From NCBI GenBank assembly GCA_913774925.1, contig CAJYKB010000087.1, positions 1-59,899 on the forward strand: a stretch of DNA of 59,899 bases, given 5' to 3'. A program made the translations under genes and the position numbers. The notes under the pieces were generated by a model. That model saw only the letters and a list, made by a program, of their open reading frames with translations. It did not search any database and had not been told where the DNA came from. The stretch comes from an uncultured Sphingomonas sp. (GTDB lineage: Bacteria > Pseudomonadota > Alphaproteobacteria > Sphingomonadales > Sphingomonadaceae). This document shows, one piece after another, positions 33,433 to 46,021 of the stretch (position 1 is the stretch's first letter; each line of letters starts with the position of its first letter).

Positions 33433-35676
33433 GTGCCAAAGAAACGAACGCCCGGCCTGCCAACGCGCCAGCAGATCATGGATTTCATCGCCTCGTCCGA
33501 CAAACCCGCGGGCAAGCGCGAGATCGCGCGCGCCTTCGGGCTGACTGCGCAGGAGAAGATCGCGCTGAAGGCGCTGCTGAAGGACATGGGCGACGAGGGG
33601 CTGATCGACAGTGCGCCCGGTCGCGCCTTTCACGCGGCTGGCGGCGTGCCCAAGGTGACGGTGCTGCGCATCGTCGACGTGGACGAGGGCGGCAACGTCT
33701 GGGCCACGCCGGAGCGGTGGGAGGCGGACGTGCCCGCGCCGCGGCTGCGCGTGCGCGAGCGGAAGCGCGGCGCGCTGGGCGTCGGCGAGCGCGTGCTGGC
33801 GCGTACCGAGGAAACCGGCCACGGCTGGACCGCGCACCCGATGAAAGTGCTGGCGCCCGCGTCCGAGCAGATGATCGGCGTGCTGCGGCGCGAGGGCGAT
33901 CGGCTGTGGCTCCAGGCGGTGGACAAGAAGGAGCGCCGCGAGTTTCCCGTGTCCGATGCCGGCGACGCGCAGGCGGGCGACCTGGTACTGGCGGAGAAGG
34001 CAGGTCGGCCGCCGCGCGTCACCGCGCGCGTCGTACAGCGGCTGGGCGATCCGTTCGCGCCACGCAGCTTCTCGCTGATCGCGATCCACAAGCTGGGCAT
34101 CCCCGACACCTTCGCGCAGGATACGCTGGACGAGGCGACGCAGGTCGCACGGCAGCCGCTGGGCGCCGTCGGTGGGGAGGGGGGGCGCGAGGACCTGACG
34201 CACCTGCCGATCGTGGCGATCGACCCGGCGGACGCGCGCGATCACGATGATGCGGTATGGGCCGCGCCCGACGACGATCCCGCGAACGAGGGCGGTTGGA
34301 CGGCGATCGTGGCGATTGCGGACGTCAGCTTCTACGTCCGCCCCGGTTCCGCGCTGGACCGCGAGGCGCGGGCGCGCGGCAATTCGGTCTATTTCCCGGA
34401 TCGCGTCGTGCCGATGCTGCCCGAGGTGCTGTCGGCGGACGTCTGCTCGCTGAAGGAGGGCGAGGATCGCGCCGCGCTGGCATGCCACCTTCAGGTGACG
34501 AAGGCGGGGGCGCTGAAATCGTGGCGCTTCACGCGCGCGGTCGTGCGGCTCGCGGCGAACATCGCCTATGAGGATGCTCAGGCGGCGATCGACGGACGCG
34601 GGGCGGGGGACTGGGACGAAGGCCTGATCGATACCGCTCTGGTGCCGCTGTGGGAATGCTGGCGTGCGCTGGCCAAGGCGCGCGACAAGCGCGAGCCGCT
34701 CGACCTCGACCTCCCGGAACGGCGTGTGGTGCTGGACGAGAAGGGGCGGATCATGTCGGTAGCGCCGCGCGAGCGGCTGGATGCGCATCGTCTGATCGAG
34801 GATTACATGATCGCGGCCAACGTCGCCGCCGCCAGGGCGCTGGAGTCGAAGAAGGCGCCGGTGATGTATCGCGTCCACGAACCGCCCGCGCGCGAGAAGC
34901 TGGTGGCGCTGAAGGACTATCTGGCGACGTTCGATGTCGCCTTCGCGCTGGGGCAGGTGGTCAAGCCCGCGACGTTCAACCACATCCTGGAGCGGGTCGG
35001 GGACGTGGCGTACCGACCGGAGATCATGGAGCAGGTGCTGCGCACGCAGACGCAGGCCTATTATGCGCCGCTGAACCACGGGCATTTCGGGCTGGCGCTG
35101 GGCAGCTACGCGCATTTCACCTCGCCGATCCGCCGCTACGCGGACCTGATGGTGCACCGTGCGCTGGTCTCCGCCTATGCGCTGGGGCCGGGCGGGCTGG
35201 CGGGAAACGAGGATTTCGAGCGCGCGGGGCAGGTCATCAGCCAGTTGGAGCGCCGCGCGATGGAGGCGGAGCGCGAGACGATCGATCGCTATGTCGCGGC
35301 ATTCCTGTCCGAACGCGTCGGCGAGATCGTCGAGGCGCGGATCACGGGCGTGACCAACTTCGGCTTTTTCGCGACGGTCGACGGTGTCGGGGGCGACGGA
35401 TTGATGCCGGTGCGCGACCTGGGCGGCGAATATTTCCGCTACGAGGAGGGCGCGCGGCGGCTGGTCGGCGAGCATAGCGGGGAGGTTTATGCGCAGGGAC
35501 AGCGCGTCGAGCTGCGGCTGGCGGAGGCGAATCCGGTGTCGGGCGCGCTGCGCTTCGAACTGCCCGAGGGGCGTTATGGCGGCGCGGTGCGTGAGAGCGG
35601 ACGGCGCGAGGCGCCGCGGGTGCTCAAGCGGCGCGGGCGTCCGGCGAATATCCGGCATCAGGGCCGCAAGCGGTAA
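33433..35676 (+). CDS. rnr: Ribonuclease R
   Basis: 747 residues. Layout: N-terminal winged-helix region, cold-shock OB folds, RNB catalytic domain and C-terminal S1 domain (about 630-700). The magnesium-binding aspartates lie in IDPADARDHDDAV (Asp264, 270, 272, 273). RNase R degrades structured RNA processively 3' to 5' and takes part in rRNA and tmRNA quality control. GTG start at 33433 with no strong ribosome site; the N-terminal PKKRTPGLPTRQQI is normal for alphaproteobacterial proteins. Confidence 0.95.
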   Translation: MPKKRTPGLPTRQQIMDFIASSDKPAGKREIARAFGLTAQEKIALKALLKDMGDEGLIDSAPGRAFHAAGGVPKVTVLRIVDVDEGGNVWATPERWEADVPAPRLRVRERKRGALGVGERVLARTEETGHGWTAHPMKVLAPASEQMIGVLRREGDRLWLQAVDKKERREFPVSDAGDAQAGDLVLAEKAGRPPRVTARVVQRLGDPFAPRSFSLIAIHKLGIPDTFAQDTLDEATQVARQPLGAVGGEGGREDLTHLPIVAIDPADARDHDDAVWAAPDDDPANEGGWTAIVAIADVSFYVRPGSALDREARARGNSVYFPDRVVPMLPEVLSADVCSLKEGEDRAALACHLQVTKAGALKSWRFTRAVVRLAANIAYEDAQAAIDGRGAGDWDEGLIDTALVPLWECWRALAKARDKREPLDLDLPERRVVLDEKGRIMSVAPRERLDAHRLIEDYMIAANVAAARALESKKAPVMYRVHEPPAREKLVALKDYLATFDVAFALGQVVKPATFNHILERVGDVAYRPEIMEQVLRTQTQAYYAPLNHGHFGLALGSYAHFTSPIRRYADLMVHRALVSAYALGPGGLAGNEDFERAGQVISQLERRAMEAERETIDRYVAAFLSERVGEIVEARITGVTNFGFFATVDGVGGDGLMPVRDLGGEYFRYEEGARRLVGEHSGEVYAQGQRVELRLAEANPVSGALRFELPEGRYGGAVRESGRREAPRVLKRRGRPANIRHQGRKR

Positions 35677-35685
35677 GGGGAAATC

Positions 35686-35991
35686 ATGTCGGGAACGGTG
35701 ATGGCGACGCTGGTGGCGCGCGCGCGCAAGCGGATCGAGTGGCATTTCGTGTCGGCCGGGGCGACGCGCAAGGAGGCGGCGATCGCGTTCGAGCGGCCCA
35801 AGGGGCGGATCGAGCGGCGGGTGTTTGACCGGATGCTGGCGTTCGGCGCGATCGAGAAGACGCCGGAGGGCAAATTCTGGCTGGTGGAGGCGCGTGTCGG
35901 TGACTTCCGCAAGGAGTCGCTGGCGCGGGTGCTGGGGATGCTGGCGGTCGCGGAGTTCGCGGCGGCAGGGGCGATGGTGATCGGGGGTTGA
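35686..35991 (+). CDS. Small hypothetical protein, co-transcribed with rnr
   Basis: 101 residues. ATG 35686 after GGGGAAATC, 9 bp downstream of rnr. The N-terminal three quarters are basic and helical (RARKRIEWHFVSAGATRKEA ...) with the look of a small winged helix; the last 25 residues (RVLGMLAVAEFAAAGAMVIGG) are hydrophobic. No named family is recognised. Position suggests an operon with rnr, so a nucleic-acid-related role is possible but unproven. Confidence 0.65.
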   Translation: MSGTVMATLVARARKRIEWHFVSAGATRKEAAIAFERPKGRIERRVFDRMLAFGAIEKTPEGKFWLVEARVGDFRKESLARVLGMLAVAEFAAAGAMVIGG

Positions 35992-36000
35992 AACCCTTCA

Positions 36001-36084
36001 CGTCACCCCGGCCTTGAGCCGGGGTCCCGCTGTTGTTCCCACATCGCAGAAGAAGCGGGACCCTGGATCAAGTCCGGGGTGACG
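36001..36084. repeat. REP-like repeat, full copy
   Basis: Arms CGTCACCCCGGCCTTGAGCC and GGATCAAGTCCGGGGTGACG, inner pair GGTCCCGCT and AGCGGGACC. Lies between the convergent 35991 and 36101 gene ends, where it could serve as a two-way terminator. Confidence 0.78.
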
Positions 36085-36100
36085 ACGGGTTTGTCGCGGG

Positions 36101-37258
36101 TTACCCCGCCGTGAACGTCATCCCGGCGTTCGCCACCAGCCGGTCGCGCAGCTTCGTGCCCATCAGCGCGCCGGGCGTCCAGACGCCGCCGGTGCCCTCC
36201 ACGTCGCGCAGCAGGCAGAGCGCGCTCTCCGCCAGCATCTTCGACGTGCAGCCATAGCCGGGATCCTTGTCGCCGGTGACGACCGCGTCGATGCGCGTGC
36301 CGTCGGGCATCAGCCCGGCGAAGAGGATGTCGAAATGGCCCGCCTCGCGCTCCTCCTTCGACGGGCCTTCGCCGGGCTTCGGTCCCTTGTCGCCGGCGAG
36401 CGGGTTCATCTTGGCGAGCGCCTCCGCCGCGGCCTTGCCGATGTCGCCGAGTCCGGCGACGACCATCTCGTCATAGACCATGTCGCCCCACGGCTGCCCC
36501 AGCAGGAAATTGGTGCGGTGGACGTTCTTCGTGTTGATCGGCGCCATGATGAAGGGCGCGACCCACGCGTTGATCGTTGGGTCGAACTCCGGGATCAGCC
36601 CGGACGGCTGATGCGGCCCGGCATGGCCGGGCGCGAGCGCGAAGGGATCGCTGAGCAGCATCACCAGCGACGGCTTGCGCGCGGCGGCGGCGAGCGTCGC
36701 CTTCAAGCTGGCGGCGGTGCCGCCGGAGAAGCCGCCCTTCATCTGGCGCACGCGGCACTTCACGCGCGGGGCGGGCTGGCCGAACTGCTTCTGCGCGGCC
36801 TCCTGAAGCGTCAGCACACCCAGGTCGAACGGGATCGAATCGAACCCGCAGGAGAAGACGATGCGCGCGCCGCTGCGCTGAGCCTCCGCATGATGACGGT
36901 CGATCATCTCGCGCATCCATGCCGGCTCGCCGCACAGGTCGACATAGGCGGTGCCGGTGGCGACGCAGGCGGCGACCAGCTCGCTGCCATAGAGCTGGTA
37001 CGGGCCGACGGTGGTGATGACGACGGTCGCACGCTCGCACATCGCGCGCAGGGAAGCGGGATCGTCGGCATTGGCGGTCAGGAGCGCGACGCTGTCGGGC
37101 ACGCCCATCTCGGCGCGCACCTCCTGCAATCTGGTGAGCGAGCGGCCCGCCATCGCCCAGTTCAGCCCCTGCGGATAGGTCAGCGCCAGATATTCGGCGA
37201 CCAGCCGCCCGGTGAAGCCGGACGCGCCATAAACGATGACGTCGAACTCGCGGGGCAT
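36101..37258 (-). CDS. Saccharopine dehydrogenase-like / trans-acting enoyl reductase family oxidoreductase
   Basis: 385 residues. The N-terminal Rossmann loop GASGFTG (11-17) is followed by AMAGRSLTRL and TTVGPYQLYGSELVAAC, the layout of the saccharopine-dehydrogenase-like group that includes mycobacterial trans-acting enoyl reductases and eukaryotic SCCPDH. The true lysine-pathway activity is unlikely. GGAGAGG stands 5 bases before ATG 37258. Stand-alone gene; substrate unknown, a lipid reductase is one possibility. Confidence 0.85.
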   Translation of the reverse strand: MPREFDVIVYGASGFTGRLVAEYLALTYPQGLNWAMAGRSLTRLQEVRAEMGVPDSVALLTANADDPASLRAMCERATVVITTVGPYQLYGSELVAACVATGTAYVDLCGEPAWMREMIDRHHAEAQRSGARIVFSCGFDSIPFDLGVLTLQEAAQKQFGQPAPRVKCRVRQMKGGFSGGTAASLKATLAAAARKPSLVMLLSDPFALAPGHAGPHQPSGLIPEFDPTINAWVAPFIMAPINTKNVHRTNFLLGQPWGDMVYDEMVVAGLGDIGKAAAEALAKMNPLAGDKGPKPGEGPSKEEREAGHFDILFAGLMPDGTRIDAVVTGDKDPGYGCTSKMLAESALCLLRDVEGTGGVWTPGALMGTKLRDRLVANAGMTFTAG

Positions 37259-37404
37259 GGGAACCTCTCCTGATTGGTTTGGGGCGAGTTGTGGGGGATG
37301 CGCTGGAAGGGGGCAAGCGCCTTGGTACAGCAGCATCCGTTCCCCGGCGAAGGCCGGGCCCGGTACCGGCCGGGGCTTAAGGTGCAGGACCGTCACCCAA
37401 GTGT

Positions 37405-37586
37405 ACCCCGGCCTTCGCCGCACCTTTGCAAAACGGCTGCAATTGCGCTGCGCACACACTGTGCTCCTGCGAAGGCAGGAGCCCAGGATCAAGCAGAACA
37501 ACGCCTGATGGGAGCGGCAACCCTGGGCTCCTGCCTGCGCAGGAGCACGTCGAAGACTTTCGCAAAGGTCTCGCGAAGGCCGGGGT
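37405..37586. mobile_element. MITE-like element, copy 2
   Basis: About 180 bp in the 557-bp gap 37259-37815. Outer palindromic ends CCCCGGCCTTCGC / GCGAAGGCCGGGG, then CACCTTTGCAAAACGGCTGC at the left and GACTTTCGCAAAGGTCTCG at the right, around the double hairpin GTGCTCCTGCGAAGGCAGGA to CTGCGCAGGAGCAC (37461-37548). Strongly similar to copy 1 at 31352-31530. Non-coding. Confidence 0.65.
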
Positions 37587-37749
37587 CGAGTTGGGGGACG
37601 TGGCAAGCAAACTGCGAAGCCATGCCGACTGCGTCCCGGTCTTCACAGGGGAAAGTGAGGTCGCCGAGCGATACACGACGGTCGAAAAGTCCCGACGCGT
37701 TGCGGCGGTCACTTTGCCGCACGTCGACCGGCAGCTGGTGCGCGGCGAG

Positions 37750-37779
37750 GTGGATGCCGGAACAAGTCCGGCATGACGG
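37750..37779. repeat. Half copy of REP-like repeat
   Basis: GGTGGATGCCGGAACAAGTC followed by CGGCATGACGG is one arm of the 547-642 type element, without a recognisable partner arm. It lies about 40 bp after the cpaF stop (cpaF reads leftward), so it may act at the 3' end of that transcript. The rest of 37259-37815 holds only the MITE-like element. Confidence 0.6.
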
Positions 37780-37815
37780 GTGGGGATTGTCGGGTGATCC
37801 GTCAGGATGCGAAAC

Positions 37816-39375
37816 CTACAGGCACGCCTCCAGCTCCGCCTGGTCGAAGCCGAACTGCTTGGCCTTGTCAAGCGTGTAGGGGCGCAGTCCCATCGAGCGG
37901 TATTCGCCGATGATCTTGCCGTCGGCGCTCTCGTCCAGATACTCGAACTTGAAGAGTTCCTGCGTCACGATCACCGGACCTTCCATCCCGATGACCTCGG
38001 TAATGTTGGTGACGCGGCGGCTGCCGTCGCGCAGGCGCTTCACCTGAATGATCATGTCGACCGAGTCGGCGATCTGGCGGCTGATCGCCTCCTTCGGCAC
38101 CTTGATGTCCGACATCATCACCATGTTCTCCATACGCGCCAGCGCTTCGCGCGGGCTGTTGGAGTGGAGCGTACACATCGAGCCGTCGTGGCCGGTGTTC
38201 ATCGCGGCGAGCATGTCGAAACACTCGGACCCGCGGATTTCGCCCAGGATGATGCGATCCGGGCGCATACGCAGTGCGTTCTTCACCAGGTCGCGGATCG
38301 AGATTTCGCCCTGGCCCTCCAGGTTGGCGGGGCGCGTTTCCAGCGGCAGCCAGTGCGGCTGCTGGAGGCGCAATTCCGCCGCGTCCTCGATCGTCAGCAC
38401 GCGCTCGCCGGGGTCGATCATCTTCGACAAGGCGTTGAGCATCGTCGTCTTGCCCGAGCCGGTGCCGCCCGAGATGACGACGTTGAACCGGCACGCGCCC
38501 GCGATCTTGAGCGCGGTCGCCATCTTCTGCGACATGCTGCCGAAGCCGGCCATCATGTCGAGCGTGATCGGCTTGGCGGAGAATTTGCGGATCGAGATGG
38601 CGGTGCCGCGCAGGGACAGCGGGGGCACGATGACGTTGACGCGGCTGCCGTCCTTAAGGCGGGCGTCCGCGAGCGGCGTCGTCTGGTCGACGCGGCGGCC
38701 GACCGAGTTGCAGATGCGCTGCGCGATCTGGAACAGATGCTCCTCGTCGCGGAAGTTGATCTGCGCCAGCTCCAGCTTGCCCTTGCGCTCGACGAAGGTC
38801 TGGTCGGGGCCATTGACCATGATGTCGGAGATGTCGGCATCCGCCAGCAGCTCCTCGAGCGGGCCGAGGCCGAGCAGCTCGTCGACCAGCACCTTTTCCA
38901 GCGCGAACTGTTCGCGGCGGTTGAGCGTCAGCTTCAGCTCGGCGAGCACCTCGCCGATGATCGGGCGGAATTCCTCCGCCAGCTCGTCCTTGCCTAGCGT
39001 CGCCGCGGCCTCCGGATCGACGCGCTCCAGCAGGCGGGGAAGCACCTGCTCCTTGATCTTGTGGATCGACGCCTCGAACCCCTCGACGCGGCTGTTGCCT
39101 GCCTCGCCGCTGGCGTTCTGGCGGTCGGAGAGGCGCTGCATCGCATCGATCTGCGACTGCGGCGTGGTGTTGGCGATGTCGATCGCATCGGCATCCGCCA
39201 CCGCCAGCGTATCGAGCGGGGGAAATTGCTCGCCCGGCATCGGACCGGCGTCGTTGCGCTGGAAGCCGCCGCCCTGGGCCCCGCCGTGCATCGGGCGCGC
39301 CACGCCGAAGCCGCCGCCCCGCGCGCCGCCGCTGCCCCCCGCCATCCCGTTGTTGCGACGCCCGAACGCGCTCAT
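37816..39375 (-). CDS. cpaF: CpaF/TadA-family secretion ATPase
   Basis: 519 residues. A glycine-rich N terminus (about 1-40) precedes the VirB11-like ATPase core. Walker A GGTGSGKTT is at 303-311, the Asp/Walker B region RPDRIILGEIRGSE near 371-384 and the His box GHDGSMCTLHSNS near 395-407, all intact. Such ATPases power assembly of Flp/Tad pili on the cytoplasmic face. The other tad/cpa genes normally found in one cluster are not in the surrounding 20 kb. The start at ATG 39375 is the only one that fits; ribosome site GGGACGGGATAGTCG. Confidence 0.9.
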   Translation of the reverse strand: MSAFGRRNNGMAGGSGGARGGGFGVARPMHGGAQGGGFQRNDAGPMPGEQFPPLDTLAVADADAIDIANTTPQSQIDAMQRLSDRQNASGEAGNSRVEGFEASIHKIKEQVLPRLLERVDPEAAATLGKDELAEEFRPIIGEVLAELKLTLNRREQFALEKVLVDELLGLGPLEELLADADISDIMVNGPDQTFVERKGKLELAQINFRDEEHLFQIAQRICNSVGRRVDQTTPLADARLKDGSRVNVIVPPLSLRGTAISIRKFSAKPITLDMMAGFGSMSQKMATALKIAGACRFNVVISGGTGSGKTTMLNALSKMIDPGERVLTIEDAAELRLQQPHWLPLETRPANLEGQGEISIRDLVKNALRMRPDRIILGEIRGSECFDMLAAMNTGHDGSMCTLHSNSPREALARMENMVMMSDIKVPKEAISRQIADSVDMIIQVKRLRDGSRRVTNITEVIGMEGPVIVTQELFKFEYLDESADGKIIGEYRSMGLRPYTLDKAKQFGFDQAELEACL

Positions 39376-39425
39376 CGACTATCCCGTCCCTTCATGGGTT
39401 CGGGTGTCGAGGTAACGGCGAAGCC

Positions 39426-40241
39426 TTACAATTTGTCTAACCATTCGCGACCGACCGCCTCGAGGAAGGCGACGCGCAGGATGGTGCGGGGCAGGGCGGT
39501 GTCGCGCGGCACGGCCTGCGCCGCGGTGACGGCGTGGGTCGCTACGTCGCCGGCCTCCAGCGTGGCGGCGGGGAAGCGGCGCGCGAGAGCGGTGGCATCC
39601 TCGTCGAAGGCGGTGTGGACCGGGCCCGCGTCGCTGGCCGCGATCAGCAGCGCGCCGAGGGAGGTCGGCACGATCGCCCAGCGGATCGTCGCGCCGGCCC
39701 CGCCGCGCGCGCGGGCCGATGGCGTCAGCGCGACGCGTTCGGCGGCGGCGTAGAAGCGGCTGGGGGCGGTGTAGCCGGCGGCGTAGATCGCCTCGGTCAC
39801 GCTGCCGCCGTCGGCCAGCGCGTCCGCGGCGCGTGTCGCGCGCACCTGCCGCGCGAAGGCGCCGGGCGTGCTGCCGGTGGCGCGCACGAACAGGCGGTGG
39901 AAGTGATGCGGAGCATAACCCGCGTGCGCCGCCAGCATCGCGAGCGGGATCGCCCGGTCGGCGCTCATGATCGCCTCCGCCGCGGCGATCACCGCGGCGC
40001 GGTCGCGTGCGGCGGCATCGGGCAGGCAGCGGCGGCACGCGCGATAGCCCGCGGCGCGCGCGGCGGCATTGTCGGGCAGGATCTCCACGTTGCGGCGAAG
40101 CGGACGCCGGGCGGCGCAGCTGGGCTTGCAATAGATGCCGGTGGTGCGCACCGCGACGACGAAGCGGCCGTCATAGGCGCGGTCGCGGCGCGAGAAGGCC
40201 TGCCACGCCTGTTCCGGGTCGATGTGGATGGCATCGTGCAT
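39426..40241 (-). CDS. ada: Ada-type methylphosphotriester sensor, C-terminal acceptor domain truncated
   Basis: 271 residues. Residues 10-75 are the Ada zinc domain with Cys38, Cys42, Cys69 and Cys72 intact; Cys38 is the expected methyl acceptor. Residues 85-175 are an AraC-type double helix-turn-helix. From 185 (TIRWAIVPTSLGALLIAA) the N-terminal part of the O6-methylguanine methyltransferase module begins, but the protein ends at 271 soon after VAFLEAVGREW, which resembles the start of the acceptor domain, and no PCHR active site exists in any frame downstream. It may still sense methylated DNA and regulate, but should not repair O6-methylguanine. 50 bp after it cpaF starts on the same strand. 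Confidence 0.82.
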   Translation of the reverse strand: MHDAIHIDPEQAWQAFSRRDRAYDGRFVVAVRTTGIYCKPSCAARRPLRRNVEILPDNAAARAAGYRACRRCLPDAAARDRAAVIAAAEAIMSADRAIPLAMLAAHAGYAPHHFHRLFVRATGSTPGAFARQVRATRAADALADGGSVTEAIYAAGYTAPSRFYAAAERVALTPSARARGGAGATIRWAIVPTSLGALLIAASDAGPVHTAFDEDATALARRFPAATLEAGDVATHAVTAAQAVPRDTALPRTILRVAFLEAVGREWLDKL

Positions 40242-40316
40242 GCGGCTGATATACGCGCATTCGAACGGCGCCGGCATCCCGCGGCTTGCGCTCAAACCAT
40301 AAGGGAGAGGACGGCG

Positions 40317-41099
40317 ATGGACGATCCGGTTCTGGTCGAACGGCAGGATGACGGCGTCGCGGTGGTGACGCTGAACCGCCCGCAGGCGATGAATGCGCTG
40401 TCGATCGCGCTGCGCGCGCGGCTCTATCAGGTGATGACGCAGCTGGACGGCGACGATGCGGTGCGCTGCGTCGTGCTGACGGGGGCGGGGGAGCGCGCCT
40501 TTACCGCGGGGCTCGACCTGAAGGAGCTGGGGTCGCAGCCCGGCGCGCTGGGCGCGGCCAATGCGGACGGCGCGGACGAGAATCCGGTCAAGGCGATCGA
40601 GACATGCCGCAAGCCGGTGATCGGCGCGATCAACGGCGTCGCGATTACCGGCGGGTTCGAGGTGGCGCTGGCGTGCGACATATTGATCGCGTCGAGCAGC
40701 GCCCGCTTCGCCGATACGCATGCGCGCGTGGGCGTGATGCCGGGCTGGGGGCTGAGCCAGAAGCTCTCGCGGATCATCGGCCCCTCGCGCGCGAAGGAAG
40801 TGTCGCTGTCGGGCAATTTCGTGGATGCCGCGACGGCCGAACGCTGGGGACTGGTCAACCGCGTCGTCGCACCCGAGGAGCTGTTGCCGGCGGCGCGGCG
40901 GCTGGCGGCGGACATCGCATCGACGGATACGGCGTTCATCGCAGCGTACAAGCGGTTGATCGACGACGGCTATGCGCTGCCGTTCGGCGAGGGGATCGCG
41001 CTGGAGCACCGGCGGTCGTCGGCGGCCAATCGCGCGGTCACCCCCGAATCGGTCGAGGCGCGCCGCGCGGCGGTGCAGGCACGGGGGCGCGCTCAATGA
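40317..41099 (+). CDS. Enoyl-CoA hydratase/isomerase family protein
   Basis: 260 residues, crotonase fold. Oxyanion-hole segments are GERAFTAGLDLKE and INGVAITGGFEVALACDI; Glu115 sits at the first catalytic Glu position, while the second classical Glu is replaced in FADTHARVGVMPGWGLSQ, as in a distinct subgroup. It likely hydrates or isomerises an enoyl-CoA in fatty-acid or amino-acid breakdown; the exact substrate is unknown. ATG 40317 follows GGGAGAGGACGGCG. Divergent from ada with 75 bp between starts. Confidence 0.88.
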   Translation: MDDPVLVERQDDGVAVVTLNRPQAMNALSIALRARLYQVMTQLDGDDAVRCVVLTGAGERAFTAGLDLKELGSQPGALGAANADGADENPVKAIETCRKPVIGAINGVAITGGFEVALACDILIASSSARFADTHARVGVMPGWGLSQKLSRIIGPSRAKEVSLSGNFVDAATAERWGLVNRVVAPEELLPAARRLAADIASTDTAFIAAYKRLIDDGYALPFGEGIALEHRRSSAANRAVTPESVEARRAAVQARGRAQ

Positions 41100-41195
41100 A
41101 CGGGGGCCGAATGGAGTGCCGAACGGAGTCAGGGCCGCGGTTGCATCCACCGGTTCCCTTTGCTACGCGCCCGCCATCCCAAGCGAGGCGCGTGT

Positions 41196-41220
41196 CCCAT
41201 GCGCCATCCTTTCGCATGGG
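41196..41220. repeat. Inverted repeat between the enoyl-CoA hydratase gene and atpH
   Basis: CCCATGCG (41196-41203) and CGCATGGG (41213-41220) form a perfect 8-bp stem with a 9-base loop, in the 160-bp gap before atpH. TATGAT at 41236-41241 could be a -10 box, but its -35 partner TTCGCA is 19 bases away. It could be a terminator of the upstream gene or a regulatory structure of the atp leader. Confidence 0.4.
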
Positions 41221-41259
41221 CCGACACCCCTTGGGTATGATGCGAGGAAAGTGAATCGC

Positions 41260-43364
<2,105 letters not shown>

Positions 43365-43373
43365 TCCGATCGG

Positions 43374-43452
43374 GTGCTCCTGCGAACGCAGGAGCCCAGA
43401 GCCATGAACGGCTCGCTGAGTAACCCTGGGTTCCTGCGTGCGCAGGAACACG
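43374..43452. repeat. Double-hairpin repeat inside the atp operon
   Basis: GTGCTCCTGCGAACGCAGGA and TTCCTGCGTGCGCAGGAACA are two near-perfect palindromes, joined by CCCAGAG...CCCTGGG. It is the same double hairpin that forms the core of the MITE-like copies at 31352 and 37405, here without their outer ends. It fills the atpA-atpG spacer, ending 13 bp before the atpG start. Confidence 0.78.
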
Positions 43453-43464
43453 CAAAGGTAGAAG

Positions 43465-44343
43465 ATGGCGTCACTCAAGGCCCTCAAGATCCGCATCGGC
43501 TCGGTGAAGTCGACGCAGAAGATCACCAAGGCGATGAAGATGGTCGCCGCCGCGAAGCTGCGCCGCGCGCAGGAGGCGGCGGTCGCCGGGCGTCCCTATG
43601 CCGAGCGGCTGGAGGCGGTCGTCGCCAGCTTGGCGAGGAACGTCGGCGTCGGCGCGTCGCCGCTGATGGCGGGGACCGGCAAGGACCAGGTGCACCTGCT
43701 GGTGGTCGCCACCTCAGAGCGTGGGCTGGCGGGTGCGTTCAACACCAACATCGTCCGCGCCGCACGCCGCAAGGCGGAAGAGCTGGAGGCGCAGGGCAAG
43801 ACCGTGCGCTTCTACCTGGCGGGCAAGAAGGGGCGCGTGCTGCGCCGCTTCTATCCGTCCGGCGTCGTCGCCGATCATGACCTGTCGACGCTGAAGACCG
43901 CGTCGTTCGACGCCGCGAAGGAGATCGCGGACGATCTGATCCGCCGCTACGAGGCGGGCGAGTTCGACGTCGCGCACCTGTTCTACGCCCGCTTCCAGTC
44001 GGCGCTGGTGCAGGAGCCGGTCGGCGCGCAGATCATCCCGGTCGCGATCCCCGAGAGCCGCGAGCCGAAGCTGGCGAACAGCGGCGATGCGACGGTGGAG
44101 TACGAGCCGAGCGAGGAGGCGATCCTGGAGGAGCTGCTGCCGCGCAACGTCGCGATCCAGATCTTCCGTGCGATGCTGGAGAATGCGGCGTCCGAGCAAG
44201 GCAGCCGCATGACCGCGATGGACAATGCGACCCGCAACGCCGGCGACATGATCAAGCGGTTGAGCATCCAGTACAACCGCGCGCGCCAGGCGGCGATCAC
44301 GACCGAGCTGGTCGAGATCATCTCGGGCGCCGAAGCGCTGTAA
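43465..44343 (+). CDS. atpG: F1 ATP synthase subunit gamma
   Basis: 292 residues. The conserved N-terminal coiled-coil helix ([20 protein letters not shown]) and C-terminal helix ([20 protein letters not shown]) of the central rotor shaft are present. Gamma turns inside the alpha-beta ring and couples proton flow to ATP synthesis. ATG 43465 after GGTAGAAG. Confidence 0.97.
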   Translation: MASLKALKIRIGSVKSTQKITKAMKMVAAAKLRRAQEAAVAGRPYAERLEAVVASLARNVGVGASPLMAGTGKDQVHLLVVATSERGLAGAFNTNIVRAARRKAEELEAQGKTVRFYLAGKKGRVLRRFYPSGVVADHDLSTLKTASFDAAKEIADDLIRRYEAGEFDVAHLFYARFQSALVQEPVGAQIIPVAIPESREPKLANSGDATVEYEPSEEAILEELLPRNVAIQIFRAMLENAASEQGSRMTAMDNATRNAGDMIKRLSIQYNRARQAAITTELVEIISGAEAL

Positions 44344-44397
44344 TTCTGACGGGGGCGTCGTGCCCCTGGATCCGGCGGTCGCCGGGGTGACGATTAG

Positions 44398-45891
<1,494 letters not shown>

Positions 45892-45984
45892 GCCTTCCCG
45901 CGCGCGAAGCCTTTCCCTGTCGAGGAAGAGGCTGGGGTGGGGCGGTGAAGGGCGACCGTCTCTGCGAGGCTCACCCCACCCCTA

Positions 45985-46006
45985 CCCCTCCCCTGAAGGG
46001 GAGGGG
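45985..46006. repeat. Strong hairpin between atpD and atpC
   Basis: CCCCTCCCCTGAAGGGGAGGGG is a 10-bp perfect stem with a two-base turn, followed by CTTT. It ends 15 bp before atpC. It could attenuate or process the transcript and so lower epsilon production relative to beta; this is inference. On the other strand it would be a comparable hairpin. Confidence 0.55.
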
Positions 46007-46021
46007 CTTTAAGGTAGAGAT

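Noticed and set aside
33322..35745. 807-codon minus-strand frame opposite rnr
   Set aside because: Composition dominated by Arg, His and Gln; no domain. RNase R on the plus strand has all catalytic residues.
37274..37879. 201-codon frame in the gap between the saccharopine-dehydrogenase-like gene and cpaF
   Set aside because: It runs through the MITE-like element and REP arms; similar peptide strings arise at each repeat copy, so it is a by-product of the repeats.
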